A DNA stretch of 64,000 nucleotides from Epibacterium ulvae (GCF_900102795.1 NZ_FMWG01000004.1:310001-374000), one strand, 5' to 3'; counted from the first letter of the stretch, positions 17,831 to 27,013 are shown. Program-made: numbers and translations. Notes: generated from the letters alone by a model not told the origin.

Positions 17831-18114
17831 TGCTTTCGTTGGAAGATGAGCCAGTTGTGACATATTATTAGCGGTTGGTAATGGAGCGGAGCGGGTTATA
17901 GAATCCGGGGTGTCACGTCGACACGCGTGGCGTCAACTTCGACAGAGTTCTATACCAACTCCGATTCAAACAATTTAACATAATGCACATTACAATACTC
18001 CATGCACTCTAATTAGAGTAGCGACAAACCTGCTACTTTGTTGCATCACAAGGAAGGACATGATGACCTATATTGGTTAAACTGTTCCTTGATGTGCGCT
18101 AGGACCACCATGTC
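17831..18114. other. Non-coding stretch between two IS remnants
   Basis: I see no gene here. It contains a short palindrome CTCTAATTAGAG (18008-18019) and several imperfect repeats, and probably is insertion-sequence junk plus broken flanking DNA. Confidence 0.4.
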
Positions 18115-18809
18115 AGATCGCTGTCTTTGATTGGCTGGGCAGCTACGGCCGCCCACGGATGACCGAGGAATTGGGTCTGAACATCGGCCATCGGCGCGTC
18201 GGCCGATTGATGCGTAAGAATGGTATCCGTGTCGAACGCTCCAAGAAATACAAGGTGACAACCGACAGCAACCATACCTTCAACATCGCACCTAACTTAT
18301 TGAACCGAGACTTCCATGCAGAGCTGCCAAACCAGAAATGGGCGGGCGATATCAGCTACGTCTGGACGCGTGAGGGATGGCTTTATCTTGCTGTGATCCT
18401 TGATCTACACTCTCGGCGTGTCATTGGCTGGGCTGTCAGCAAAAGGATGAAGCGTGATCTCGCGATCCGGGCTTCGAAGATGGCTATCGCGCTACAGCAA
18501 CCGCCCAAGGGCTGCATCCACCGCACGGATCGTGGGGTGCAATATTACTCGCATGATTACCAGAAAATATTGCGCCAGCACGGGTTCAAGGTGTCGATGA
18601 GCGGCAAAGGCAATTGTTATGACAACTCCGCCGTCGAGACGTTCTTCAAAACGATTAAGGCAGAACTGATCTGGCCAGAGTCATGGCAAACGCAGCGGGA
18701 TGTTGAAATCGCTATCTTCGAATACGCCAACAGCTTCTACAATCCACACCGCCGTCATTCAGCATTGGGTTCGAAAAGCCCAGTCGCCTTCGAACGGAAA
18801 GTGGCCTAA
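18115..18809 (+). mobile_element. IS3-family transposase (OrfB), 5'-truncated
   Basis: The frame is open from about 18115 and the first ATG at 18159 gives 216 residues. It contains the rve/DDE integrase core: W-A-G-D-I-S-Y-V (first Asp), H-R-T-D-R-G-V-Q-Y (second Asp) and N-S-A-V-E-T-F-F-K-T-I-K-A-E (Glu), and ends S-P-V-A-F-E-R-K-V-A. The N-terminal HTH_21 part begins abruptly at F-D-W-L-G-S-Y-G-R-P-R-M; about 60 residues and the whole OrfA are missing. The catalytic core is intact but the element is not autonomous. A related, more decayed fragment lies at 28469-28640. Confidence 0.85.
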
Positions 18810-18970
18810 GCGAGCATCTGCGGCGACACGAATACGAGACAGGTCCACCCGCAATTTGGCAAGTCAATACACAACTAGATATTCTGGATCGATGGTCCCT
18901 TCATATCTTCTCCCAGAAAAGATAGATGCAGACCCTAAAAGGTATCGAATAAAGTCTATGAATGAGAGTT

Positions 18971-18997
18971 AGCAGAGCCGGATCAGTCGGCTCTGCT
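18971..18997. terminator. Hairpin downstream of the TauA-like gene
   Basis: Perfect 10-base arms (AGCAGAGCCG / CGGCTCTGCT) around a 7-base loop, 12 bases past the leftward stop at 19009. No long T-run follows, but position and stem strength suit transcription termination of the binding-protein gene. Confidence 0.6.
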
Positions 18998-19008
18998 GGT
19001 AAGACAAA

Positions 19009-20004
19009 TCAGCCTTCGTTGGCGATCCGCATGGTCTCGATGTTCACGTTGGTTTCATAGCTTGGCTGCGAAGCACCAATGCTACCCGCATTTACGAAGA
19101 CGTCTGCCACACCTTTCATGAAGGACTGGATGCCGCCGTCCATCCATTTTGCGGAGAGCTGTTCTTCCAAACTAGGGAAGCCCATGGTGCTGATCGCGTC
19201 ACGCGCCGCTTCCAGATCCAAACCGGATTCTTTCGCAAGAACGGCGAGCATTTCTTCGCCACCTTCGCCTGAGGTCCAGCGGGCATTCGCTTCTGCCGTT
19301 ACCTTTAGGAAGGTTGCAACCACGTCTGGGTTTTGTGCAGCAAAAGCAGAAGGGGTGGACGTGACGTCAAATACGAGAATACCGAGATCTTCCTTTTCAG
19401 CACCAGTCAGAAGTACGTTTCCGTAGTCTTTCATACGGGTCAGGCCACCGCCGTAACCACATGCAAAATCAATCGCGCCCTGTGCCAGTGCTACAGCACC
19501 TTCTGGTGGCGCCATATCGACAACTTCTAAGCTTGAAATCTCTACACCGAAGTGATCCATCTGACGAAGGAAACCATAGTGAGCGGCTGTGCCGAGCGGA
19601 ATAGCGACTTTTTTACCAGCCAATTCAGAAGCGTTGGTTTTGTCGATTTCCAAACCGCTGGAGACAACACAGTTGTCGTTTTCGGAATAGGTTACAGCCA
19701 CATCCACGACTTGCAAATCCTGACCAGAAGACGCCGCAACAACAAATGGTGGAATGCCCTGGCTTACCGCGATCTGAACATCGCCAGATGCCATGGCCGC
19801 GCTCATCGCCGTACCCGTGTCGAAGCTAACCCAGTTCACTTTCATGCCGAGCGCTTCATCGTATGCGCCGGACGCTTTCGCTTCCATCATAGGAAGCGGC
19901 CATTCGAGGAAGTATGCGATCGTAATCTCATCCATTGCCTGCGCAGGCACCATAGATGCGCTTAGGGCGGTTCCTGTGACCAGCGCTGTCATCAACTTTT
20001 TCAT
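19009..20004 (-). CDS. ABC transporter substrate-binding protein, TauA/NMT1-like
   Basis: A 331-residue periplasmic binding protein with signal peptide (MKKLMTALVTGTALSASMVP, cut after A-Q-A near residue 23). The mature part matches the nitrate/sulfonate/taurine group (A-Y-F-L-E-W-P-L-P near residue 30; G-K-K-V-A-I-P-L-G-T-A-A-H-Y near 130). AGGAG precedes the ATG. The permease and ATPase expected for a TauABC system are missing: the gene is followed by its own hairpin and then IS3 debris. It must either share another transporter or be a leftover of a disrupted operon. It is divergent from an IclR regulator and likely in the same regulon as the flavoprotein and AldA. Confidence 0.85.
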   Translation of the reverse strand: MKKLMTALVTGTALSASMVPAQAMDEITIAYFLEWPLPMMEAKASGAYDEALGMKVNWVSFDTGTAMSAAMASGDVQIAVSQGIPPFVVAASSGQDLQVVDVAVTYSENDNCVVSSGLEIDKTNASELAGKKVAIPLGTAAHYGFLRQMDHFGVEISSLEVVDMAPPEGAVALAQGAIDFACGYGGGLTRMKDYGNVLLTGAEKEDLGILVFDVTSTPSAFAAQNPDVVATFLKVTAEANARWTSGEGGEEMLAVLAKESGLDLEAARDAISTMGFPSLEEQLSAKWMDGGIQSFMKGVADVFVNAGSIGASQPSYETNVNIETMRIANEG

Positions 20005-20062
20005 GTTTCATCTCCTGTTAGGTCACTGCTGCAAGGCGCAGCTTATATAATCTATTGTATAT

Positions 20063-20078
20063 CAGAACAAATGTTCTG
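20063..20078. promoter_or_regulatory. Operator-like palindrome in the tauA-like/iclR region
   Basis: CAGAACAAATGTTCTG has perfect 7-base arms. The half-site TGTTCTGCA recurs before the flavoprotein gene (21021-21028, GTTCTGCA) and as part of a second palindrome before aldA (22457-22475), which suggests one regulator, probably the adjacent IclR protein. Confidence 0.6.
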
Positions 20079-20205
20079 CATAACGATAGTATTAAGATGT
20101 ACGAAGTGGCGTCAATAAATTTATTTTTTCTGGAAAAGCTAGCATTCTTGCCAATGAGCAAAGGTATCGATAGTTCTACAATGCAGTAGTTGAAGGCAGG
20201 AAATT

Positions 20206-20973
20206 ATGGGCCGACCCACAGAAAGTTCGATTGTCACAAAATGCGCTATCGTGATGGATGTTTTGTCTGAAGCGCGCCAACCCCTTGCTTTTTCAGAGAT
20301 TGTGGATCGCACAGGCTTTGTGAAGAGTTCTTGCCACCGCATTCTTGCGGTCCTGCTGGGGGAAGAACTTATTTCTTACGACAAACCCTCTAGAACTTAT
20401 CGAACCGGGGCGAGGTTACATCAATGGGCGCGGTCTGCTTGGCGGAGAATCGACTTGCAGCAAGTCGCTGCTGAACCAATGAACCGCTTAAGCGAAATGA
20501 CAAAAATGAATGCGGCGCTGTCGATCTTGGATGGTCAGACAATTCTTTACTTGCGCACGGCAGATTATGTCCCCGTCCGTTATGCCGCACACTCCGGAGA
20601 TCATGCTCCTTTGCATAGCACCGCAGCAGGAAAGGTCTTTCTTGCGTTTATGTCAGAACAGAAAAGACACGATCTGCTTGAGCAACTGGAATATGAGAAA
20701 TTCACCGAATTCACACTGACCTCTCCAGAGGAACTCAAAAGAGAACTCTGGGCGACCAAAACCAACGGCTACGGGCGTGCAGTCAAAGAAGAGGTGTTGC
20801 AAGTCACTGGTATCGCTGCGCCTATTTTCAACGAACAAGACGATGTGGTCGCCTGCATGTCTCTTTGGTCACTCGAGCAGGCTGCGACCTCTGCTGAAGT
20901 CATTGCGAAATCTGAACAGGTGATCGCGGCTGCAGAGGAAGTGTCCAAGATCATAGGTTGGCGACCGAGTTAA
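20206..20973 (+). CDS. IclR-family transcriptional regulator
   Basis: A 255-residue regulator: N-terminal winged helix (residues about 5-65, L-A-F-S-E-I-V-D-R-T-G-F-V-K-S-S-C-H-R-I) and C-terminal IclR effector domain (H-S-T-A-A-G-K-V-F-L near 140; V-T-G-I-A-A-P-I-F near 200), ending I-G-W-R-P-S. RBS AGGAAATT precedes ATG. It is divergent from the TauA-like gene and 68 bases ahead of the flavoprotein. A decayed paralogue with clear similarity along its length lies at 52438-53072, next to a decayed copy of the same flavoprotein. Confidence 0.92.
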   Translation: MGRPTESSIVTKCAIVMDVLSEARQPLAFSEIVDRTGFVKSSCHRILAVLLGEELISYDKPSRTYRTGARLHQWARSAWRRIDLQQVAAEPMNRLSEMTKMNAALSILDGQTILYLRTADYVPVRYAAHSGDHAPLHSTAAGKVFLAFMSEQKRHDLLEQLEYEKFTEFTLTSPEELKRELWATKTNGYGRAVKEEVLQVTGIAAPIFNEQDDVVACMSLWSLEQAATSAEVIAKSEQVIAAAEEVSKIIGWRPS

Positions 20974-21041
20974 TCGGTGGCTTGACTAACCAGCATGTAG
21001 TCCCACATATTAATAGTTGCGTTCTGCAATATGAGACTAAT

Positions 21042-22346
21042 ATGATTCAAAATACTCCGCCTGCACCAATGGTCCCACAATCGTTATGGCAGGCAACGGC
21101 GCCGCCCGATGGACCTCACGCACCTTTAGAGGATGCGATAACGGCCGATGTCACAATTATCGGGGCCGGGTTCACGGGATTAAGAACTGCGCTGAACTTG
21201 GCCGCGGCAGGTACAAAAGTTGTCGTTCTGGATGCTGCCGATGTGGCCTGGGGTGCCTCGGGACGGACCGGAGGACAGGTCAACCCATTGCTGCCATTCA
21301 ATTCGCCACAACGTCTGCATCGCCTGCTTGGCGATACCTATTTCGAGAGAGTCACAGAAGCGTCATTGAATTCGGCAGATGAGCTTTTCGAATTGGTACA
21401 GACCTACCAAATCGAGTGTCAGGCGCGGCAAAACGGTTGGTTACGCGTCAATCATAGTACCAAAGCGCATAACGCGTCGCTTAAAGACATTGAGAACTGG
21501 CGAGCGCATGGGTCCACCGCCGAAGTGGTAGAGGGAGACGAACTAAATCGTCTTGCTGGAACCAAAGCGTATCTGTCTGGCGTCATTGCGCATAAAGGTG
21601 GCGCAGTTCATCCAAAGATGTTCGCACAAGGGTTGGCAAAGGCCGCGTCAGAACGCGGCGCGCAGTTTTTTGGCGAAAGCCCCGTGCTGTCGCTAACAAA
21701 GAATGGACAAAAGTGGGTCGCAAAGACACCAACAGGATCTGTCCAATCTGATTGGGTTGTTGTGGCAACCAACGCCTATTCCGACGACCTTCTGCCGGGG
21801 TTATCAAAAAGCATTGTACCTTTGACCCCTATCCAGATTGCAACAGCTCCCCTGCCGGAGGCCGTGATCAATTCAATCCTTCCGGAAGGCCATACGATCT
21901 CTGACAGTCGGCGCGTCATCATGTATGCGCGCCGAGAGCCGGATAATCGGCTGGTCTACGGTGGGTTGGGGCGCCCAGGACCAGGGGAAACTCTGTCTGG
22001 TTTCAATTGGCTGCGAAAAGACGCAGAGCGTATCTACCCTCAGTTACAAGGCGCTGAATGGTCCCATCAATGGGGCGGGCGGATCGCGATCACTGATGAT
22101 CACTTGCCTCACCTTCACGAGCCTCAACCGGGCCTACTGGCTGGGCTTGGTTATAATGGCCGCGGTGTCGCGATGTCGATGGTTGTTGGCCGCGTCCTTT
22201 CCGAACGGGTTTTAGGTGCGAGCCCCGATGCTTTGTCCCTTCCGGTTTCAAAGATCAAAACTGTGCCATTCCGGCGCAGTAAGATGTTTGGGATGGGAAC
22301 GGCCATCTGGTTCATGCGGCTACTAGACTATCTTGAGACTCGATAA
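21042..22346 (+). CDS. FAD-dependent amine/amino-acid oxidoreductase (DadA/PuuB-type)
   Basis: A 434-residue flavoprotein. The ADP-binding motif I-I-G-A-G-F-T-G-L near residue 40 is followed by the G-A-S-G-R-T-G-G-Q signature of the glycine oxidase/gamma-glutamylputrescine oxidase group, and the C-terminal half has the G-Y-N-G-R-G-V FAD segment. It should oxidise a C-N bond of an amine or amino acid to an imine/aldehyde. No signal peptide. Start uncertain: ATG at 21042 or 21069; no strong RBS at either. With AldA downstream, the logical scheme is amine to aldehyde to acid. Followed by a good terminator at 22367. Confidence 0.88.
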   Translation: MIQNTPPAPMVPQSLWQATAPPDGPHAPLEDAITADVTIIGAGFTGLRTALNLAAAGTKVVVLDAADVAWGASGRTGGQVNPLLPFNSPQRLHRLLGDTYFERVTEASLNSADELFELVQTYQIECQARQNGWLRVNHSTKAHNASLKDIENWRAHGSTAEVVEGDELNRLAGTKAYLSGVIAHKGGAVHPKMFAQGLAKAASERGAQFFGESPVLSLTKNGQKWVAKTPTGSVQSDWVVVATNAYSDDLLPGLSKSIVPLTPIQIATAPLPEAVINSILPEGHTISDSRRVIMYARREPDNRLVYGGLGRPGPGETLSGFNWLRKDAERIYPQLQGAEWSHQWGGRIAITDDHLPHLHEPQPGLLAGLGYNGRGVAMSMVVGRVLSERVLGASPDALSLPVSKIKTVPFRRSKMFGMGTAIWFMRLLDYLETR

Positions 22347-22366
22347 GAGGTCTCACTTCCTGTGTA

Positions 22367-22392
22367 AGGCGCGGTTTTACCGCGCCTTTTTT
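22367..22392 (+). terminator. Rho-independent terminator
   Basis: Nine-base arms AGGCGCGGT / ACCGCGCCT with a 3-base loop and a run of six T directly after; 20 bases past the flavoprotein stop. Confidence 0.88.
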
Positions 22393-22456
22393 ATTTGTGC
22401 ATCGCAAGTAGTTGACAGAATCGAAATCGAAATCAAATATCGTATTACAATAGCTT

Positions 22457-22475
22457 AGTTCTGCAAGTCAGAACT
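22457..22475. promoter_or_regulatory. Operator-like palindrome upstream of aldA
   Basis: AGTTCTGCAAGTCAGAACT: perfect 7-base arms with a 5-base spacer, 22 bases before the aldA start. It shares the TTCTG/CAGAA half-sites with the palindrome at 20063. Confidence 0.6.
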
Positions 22476-22497
22476 TTAAATAAATCGGGAGGAAAGA

Positions 22498-23934
22498 ATG
22501 ACGATTCAACACCGAAATTTCATCAACGGCGGATTTGTCGATACAAAGGCGCAGGGTATTATTCCTGTGCTTAATCCCGCGACTGGTGCGGTCTTGTCTG
22601 AAATTCCAGAAACGTCACCTGAAGCGGTTGCTGATGCTATCGCGGCGGCAAAAACAGCTCAAAAAGGCTGGGAAGCAAAAGCGCCAATCGAACGTGCGGG
22701 TTACCTACGTCAAATCTCAGCGAAGATTCGTCAAAACGTGCCTGCACTCGCCAAAACTATTGTGGCAGAACAAGGCAAAACCATGGGTCTAGCTGAAGTC
22801 GAAGTGAACTTCACTGCCGATTATATCGACTACATGGCGGAATGGGCGCGTCGTCTCGAAGGTGAGATCGTAACGTCTGACAACCCGAACGAAAGCATCT
22901 TCCTATTCCGCCAAGCCATTGGCGTTGTAGGTGGCATCTTACCTTGGAACTTCCCGTTTTTCTTGATCGCTCGCAAACTTGCGCCTGCGCTTTTGACTGG
23001 CAACACCATCGTTCTGAAGCCCTCAGAAGAAACGCCAAACAACGCAGCGATGTTTATGGATCTGCTTGCAGAAACGGACATGCCCAAAGGTGTTGTTAAC
23101 ATGGTTTATGGCCGTGGTGCTGTCGCAGGTGCTGCGCTCTGCGAAAATCCCGATGTGGGCCTTCTCAGCTTCACCGGTTCGGTGGAAACAGGTTCTCGGA
23201 TCATGGGCGCCGCGGCAAAAAACATCACAAAGGTAAACTTGGAACTGGGCGGCAAGGCTCCAGCCATTGTGCTGAAAGACGCCGATCTGGATCTGGCGGC
23301 AGAAGCGATTGTCGCTTCTCGCGTCATCAACTCGGGTCAGGTCTGCAATTGCGCCGAGCGCGTTTATGTGGAAGCCAGCGTCGAAGACGAATTGGTCGCG
23401 AAACTGTCGCAGAAAATGTCTGAACAAAAGTTCGGCAACCCTGCTGAAGACTTCAGCGTGGCTTATGGGCCAATGATCAACAAAGCCGGTCTAGATAAAG
23501 TTGCAGGTATGGTTGATCGCGCAAAAGCGGTCGGCGCTTCAGTTGTGACAGGTGGTGAAGTGGCTGATCTGGGGCAAGGCAACTACTTCCAGCCAACGAT
23601 TCTAACAGGTTGCGCTCAAGACAGCGAGATCATGCAGAAAGAGGTCTTTGGCCCTGTGCTCCCGGTCAACGCAGTCAAAGACATCGACGAAGCCATCACC
23701 CGTGCCAATGACAGCGAATTTGGCCTGACCTCATCGATTTACACCCGCGACATCAATTCTGCGATGCAAGCTTGCCGCGAGCTGAAATTCGGTGAGACTT
23801 ATATCAACCGCAACAATTTCGAAGCCATGCAAGGCTACCACGCGGGTGTCCGTAAGTCAGGCATCGGTGGAGCTGACGGGAAACATGGGCTCTATGAATT
23901 TACCCAAACACACATGGTCTACATACAAAGCTGA
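22498..23934 (+). CDS. aldA: Aldehyde dehydrogenase, AldA (lactaldehyde/glycolaldehyde dehydrogenase) type
   Basis: A 478-residue NAD-dependent aldehyde dehydrogenase, within one residue of E. coli AldA. Catalytic Glu in L-E-L-G-G-K-A-P, catalytic Cys in N-S-G-Q-V-C-N-C-A-E-R-V, and the AldA-specific C-terminal pattern G-E-T-Y-I-N-R-N-N-F-E-A-M-Q-G then R-K-S-G-I-G-G-A-D-G-K-H-G. It oxidises small aldehydes to acids. A perfect GGGAGGAAAGA ribosome site precedes the ATG. The operator-like palindrome just upstream links it to the IclR/flavoprotein/TauA-like set, so the physiological aldehyde probably arises from the flavoprotein reaction. Confidence 0.88.
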   Translation: MTIQHRNFINGGFVDTKAQGIIPVLNPATGAVLSEIPETSPEAVADAIAAAKTAQKGWEAKAPIERAGYLRQISAKIRQNVPALAKTIVAEQGKTMGLAEVEVNFTADYIDYMAEWARRLEGEIVTSDNPNESIFLFRQAIGVVGGILPWNFPFFLIARKLAPALLTGNTIVLKPSEETPNNAAMFMDLLAETDMPKGVVNMVYGRGAVAGAALCENPDVGLLSFTGSVETGSRIMGAAAKNITKVNLELGGKAPAIVLKDADLDLAAEAIVASRVINSGQVCNCAERVYVEASVEDELVAKLSQKMSEQKFGNPAEDFSVAYGPMINKAGLDKVAGMVDRAKAVGASVVTGGEVADLGQGNYFQPTILTGCAQDSEIMQKEVFGPVLPVNAVKDIDEAITRANDSEFGLTSSIYTRDINSAMQACRELKFGETYINRNNFEAMQGYHAGVRKSGIGGADGKHGLYEFTQTHMVYIQS

Positions 23935-23964
23935 TCTCACCTGTAATGAATTGGCTTTCACTAG

Positions 23965-23988
23965 GCCGGGCTTTCTTTAAAGCCCGGT
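23965..23988 (+). terminator. Hairpin between aldA and the small cupin gene
   Basis: Ten-base arms (GCCGGGCTTT / AAAGCCCGGT, one G-T pair) with a 4-base loop, followed by a pyrimidine stretch rather than a pure T-run. It could terminate aldA transcription partly. Confidence 0.6.
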
Positions 23989-24019
23989 CCCTTTCCTTCA
24001 ACAATTCGGAATAATCCAC

Positions 24020-24412
24020 ATGAATGCTGAGAACTTCATTCACACCCAGACGCAACCCAGCTTTATTTTGTTTGGTGCTCCAGAAGTGCCCCGTACAATC
24101 AAGGATGACAGTGCAAATCTGATCTCTGGTAAGGCAGAACAAGGCGTTTGGCTTTACAGTAATGATACACAAAGTGGATCCAAATTTGGCATCTGGGAAT
24201 GCAATGCCGGCCGTTTCCGAGCAACGATGGATGGCATCACCGAGTTTTGCCACATCCTAGAAGGTGAAGCAGAGGTCACGAACTTAGCAGATCGCTCCAC
24301 GCGTATCATTCGAGCTGGGGATTCTTTTGTGATGGAAGCGGGTCTACGTACCGAATGGTACGTTCCAGTTTACATCAAAAAGTGCTTTGCGATCAGCGAT
24401 ATTCGTCCATAA
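24020..24412 (+). CDS. Small cupin (DUF861/EutQ-like) protein
   Basis: A 130-residue single cupin. The fold is indicated by G-I-W-E-C-N-A-G-R-F, the E-F-C-H-I-L-E-G-E-A-E-V central motif (Glu and His with G-x-x-x-V), and the D-S-F-V-M-E-A-G-L strand. DUF861 cupins often accompany amine and amino-acid catabolic flavoproteins; activity is unknown. It follows aldA by 85 bases with an intervening hairpin, and may be transcribed by read-through. No signal peptide. Confidence 0.75.
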   Translation: MNAENFIHTQTQPSFILFGAPEVPRTIKDDSANLISGKAEQGVWLYSNDTQSGSKFGIWECNAGRFRATMDGITEFCHILEGEAEVTNLADRSTRIIRAGDSFVMEAGLRTEWYVPVYIKKCFAISDIRP

Positions 24413-24769
24413 GTTGGCGATTTAGATCGTTAACTTGGATTGCGTCAATTGTAGTTGCCTGATCTACGGCGCAAGTGTTCCAATGGTCTACGTTTGCTGG
24501 ACGCAAGTCTGAAGGCCGGAGGTGCAAATTTCCTGCATGCTTGAATCTGCCGCTGCGCGGCGTCCGTAAAGCGAACAGAATATGTTCTTTAGGTTGTCCT
24601 CCCTGTGTCAACCTACCCGGCCCTTATTATGCGCTGCACTCTAAAAGCGGACGTACATACAAAGCGCAGCTTTGGTTAAAATGAGTTCGAAATCCGATTT
24701 TTCCGCTGCTTTGTGATCCTCCCGCATCTAAGTGCTCCACCGCTATGTATAGGAAACGGAAGACCAAGA
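24413..24769. other. Gene-free stretch before an IS3 remnant
   Basis: I see no gene or clear regulatory structure. An AGGAAACGGA ribosome-site-like sequence at its right end belongs to the decayed OrfA that follows. Confidence 0.4.
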
Positions 24770-25411
24770 ATGTCACAGAAGCGACCACAACCGGAAGAGA
24801 TTATCTTAACGTTGCAGTAGGTTGAAGGTCTAATGGGGCCGGGCATGTCCCGTATCTGGATGCGATCAGGCACATCCGTGTCATTGAACAAACCTATTAC
24901 CGCTGTAAGAAAAAGTATGGTGGCATGGCTGCGGATCGGTTGATCCTTGCGGCGGCAGCCAAGGAAAATTTCTAAGCTCTGCACGTCGTCGAGCTTGATT
25001 AATCTAGCGCGATCGAAGCTGAAGAGTTCAAAATGCCGTGCAGACCGTGCTGTAAAATGCTGGCTGGCAAGCCAATGACAAACGCGTCGAACGGCTTTGG
25101 CAACGTGAGGGGCTTAATGAAACAACCCAAGAAAGAGCAGTTCTGGCTAAACGCCGGATCCTGTGTCCGACTGCGCTCCGAGCCCCGCAATCACGTCCGA
25201 TTGTATGATTACGTTGCATTGTCATACGGATGATAGGAAAGCACTCCGAACGCACAATATTATCGATGAATATAGTCGAGAATGTTTGACGATCCGTGTG
25301 AACGGAAAACGCCCACACAATGCGTTGGGCTATCACCCACCAACTACGGAAACCATAATCCCGATGGATCGAAGGCCTATCATGAAACAACAATCAAATT
25401 GGGCCACTTAG
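24770..25411 (+). mobile_element. Decayed IS3-family element (orfA-orfB fusion remnant)
   Basis: The start reads M-S-Q-K-R-P-Q-P-E-E-I-I-L-T-L-Q, the usual OrfA opening of one IS3 group, soon broken by a stop and frameshifts (V-I-E-Q-T-Y-Y-R, then K-K-Y-G-G-M). The later part reads E-P-R-N-H-V-R...Y-D-Y-V, H-T-D-D-R-K-A, N-I-I-D-E-Y-S-R-E-C-L and finally R-P-H-N-A-L-G-Y-H-P-P, the start and end of the integrase domain with the middle missing. Internal deletions and stops make it inactive. It belongs to a different IS3 group from the copy at 18115. Confidence 0.78.
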
Positions 25412-25429
25412 ATGGGGCTGATCAATCCG

Positions 25430-25735
25430 CTGGATGGGATGCCCGGCATGGTGGAAAATCGCGCTTTCAGTGCTTTGCTCAGGTGGGTCACAGACTTCGT
25501 ATTCAACAATGGCACGCGGTTTGGCCGTATCAGCTGGATTGAAAGTCTCAACGACTGTCATGATATTCCCCAAATAGATTTCAGGAAACTCAACATCCTG
25601 AGGGGCTGTAAAGTCGCCCAAAAGGCCGGATTCTCTCCGTTTTCATCAAACTCTTTGTAGAGGTCAAAGCTGCGGTCCTGAAGGAGCGTTGCCACATAGG
25701 TTTTTTCTTCATTTCGGAAGAGGGTTCCCAATAAT
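25430..25735 (-). pseudogene. C-terminal fragment of an unidentified gene, frameshifted
   Basis: Leftward, one frame gives N-E-E-K-T-Y-V-A-T-L-L-Q-D-R-S-F-D-L-Y-K-E-F-D-E-N-G-E-N-P-A-F and, after a frameshift near 25625, the next frame continues G-D-F-T-A-P-Q-D-V-E-F-P-E-I-Y-L-G-N-I-M-T-V-V-E-T-F-N-P and A-I-V-E-Y-E-V-C-D. Both blocks have normal coding character, so one broken gene is the simplest explanation, cut at its left end by the IS3 element. I do not recognise the family. Confidence 0.4.
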
Positions 25736-26200
25736 TTCCACGTACTGAGGATTGTGCTCTGATGCTCTCTATCTTGACGGTAGCGGCGTTTGGCGTACGA
25801 CCTTCAGACGGAGCGAAAAGCAATGCTTGCTCGGTAGTGATCGACGACTCGCCTGAAATATCAATCTGTGCTTATGCTTCGCCATCAACACTAGATGGTA
25901 CGTCCTTTGAAAAGGTTGGTGACGCAGTTGATAGCGGAATGATTTTGGCCAGCACCAGCCCTGAATGTTGGTAACATGACTCGTCCTGTTCCTTGTCCCA
26001 AAGTGTCGTTATTTACGTTCGGGTACCGAGACAATTTGGATCACGGAACAATAGCCAAAATTCCAAAGATGCCATAAATGTTATCATTAAAACAATATCT
26101 TAACCCATAAAATTCGTGAGAAAGTTCCCAATGCGCTCAGTATACGCACCTGTATGTAGCAAACAATCGTGTGCTTCCGCGATCGACCCAATGAATGCCT
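25736..26200. other. AT-richer gene-free stretch
   Basis: No supportable gene. A 70-codon rightward open frame at 25762-25974 lacks a ribosome site and any recognisable domain. The stretch separates IS debris from the intact hydrolase/cupin/MarR trio. Confidence 0.35.
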
Positions 26201-27013
26201 TCATAGCTGTCCAGATATTTCAAACATTTTCCAAGCCTCACCCACATGATCGGGATTGAACGAGTGGCCACCTGAAAATAGGCAAAAGCCAAGAATTCTC
26301 CCAGCTGCGTTACGACTATTTTTGCAACGTAGATCGGCAACTTCAAACGGTGCCGTTGGTGCGTAACTTCCATAGTTACTATACCAATCGATCACAGTTG
26401 CGACATTGCCCTGGTGCGTGTCCAGCACTGGTCGACCCTCCAGAGGAACGGTTTTGTCACTCTCGCCATGAATATGAACAATGCTTGCTGGCGGCGTGTC
26501 ACATGCTAGGGGTTCGGGCCTCCAAAAGGTTCCAGCAATGGGCGCAAATGCAGCAAACATATCGCTTCGATAACATGCCAAGTTCCAAACCATCATTGCG
26601 CCCGCGGAAAAGCCAGACATCATTAGACGGTTCTCATCGATAAGAAACTTCTCCGTGGCATCTCTGATAACCGTATCAAAGTAAGCCAACTCGTCTACGC
26701 CTTCTTGAGTGACTGCCGAAGGCGCGCCGGGTATTGACCAGTCCTTCGCCGCTGACTTTGTAGCGATGATCGCGACTCCGAGTTCATCGGCAAGTTCAAT
26801 CATCCTACGGTTTCTCAATATGCCACTTGCCGATCCCCCGAAACCATGCGCGAACACAATCGCACCAATCCTCTCGTCAACAGCATGGTCTACAGGCATT
26901 CGTACTCGATAGTGCCGATCTCCGATGTGACAGTCGGTATCAGTTCCGCACGCAACAACCGGGGAAGATGCCACGAATTGACTTACCGTGGCGATTGCAA
27001 GGAGAGCTCGCAT
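26201..27013 (-). CDS. Secreted alpha/beta hydrolase, PHB-depolymerase/LpqC-like
   Basis: A 270-residue hydrolase with an N-terminal signal peptide (MRALLAIATVSQFVASSPVV). Catalytic triad: nucleophile Ser in M-S-G-F-S-A-G-A near residue 138, Asp in H-G-E-S-D-K-T-V near 190, His in S-G-G-H-S-F near 245. An oxyanion-type H-G-F-G-G motif precedes it. This family (COG3509) includes polyhydroxybutyrate depolymerases and feruloyl/acetylxylan esterases. ATG at 27013 has AAAGGA upstream; the in-frame ATG at 27043 has none. It ends with E-I-S-G-Q-L. It lies 98 bases after the secreted cupin gene, probably co-transcribed. Confidence 0.85.
   Translation of the reverse strand: MRALLAIATVSQFVASSPVVACGTDTDCHIGDRHYRVRMPVDHAVDERIGAIVFAHGFGGSASGILRNRRMIELADELGVAIIATKSAAKDWSIPGAPSAVTQEGVDELAYFDTVIRDATEKFLIDENRLMMSGFSAGAMMVWNLACYRSDMFAAFAPIAGTFWRPEPLACDTPPASIVHIHGESDKTVPLEGRPVLDTHQGNVATVIDWYSNYGSYAPTAPFEVADLRCKNSRNAAGRILGFCLFSGGHSFNPDHVGEAWKMFEISGQL

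Noticed and set aside
18037-18051. TTTGTTGCATCACAA as an IS5 end
   Set aside because: It resembles the end sequence at 63646, but orientation does not fit the leftward IS5 remnant next to it and no partner end was found.
25762-25974. Possible 70-residue small protein
   Set aside because: No ribosome binding site, no homologous domain recognised, and located in decayed DNA; not supported as a gene.
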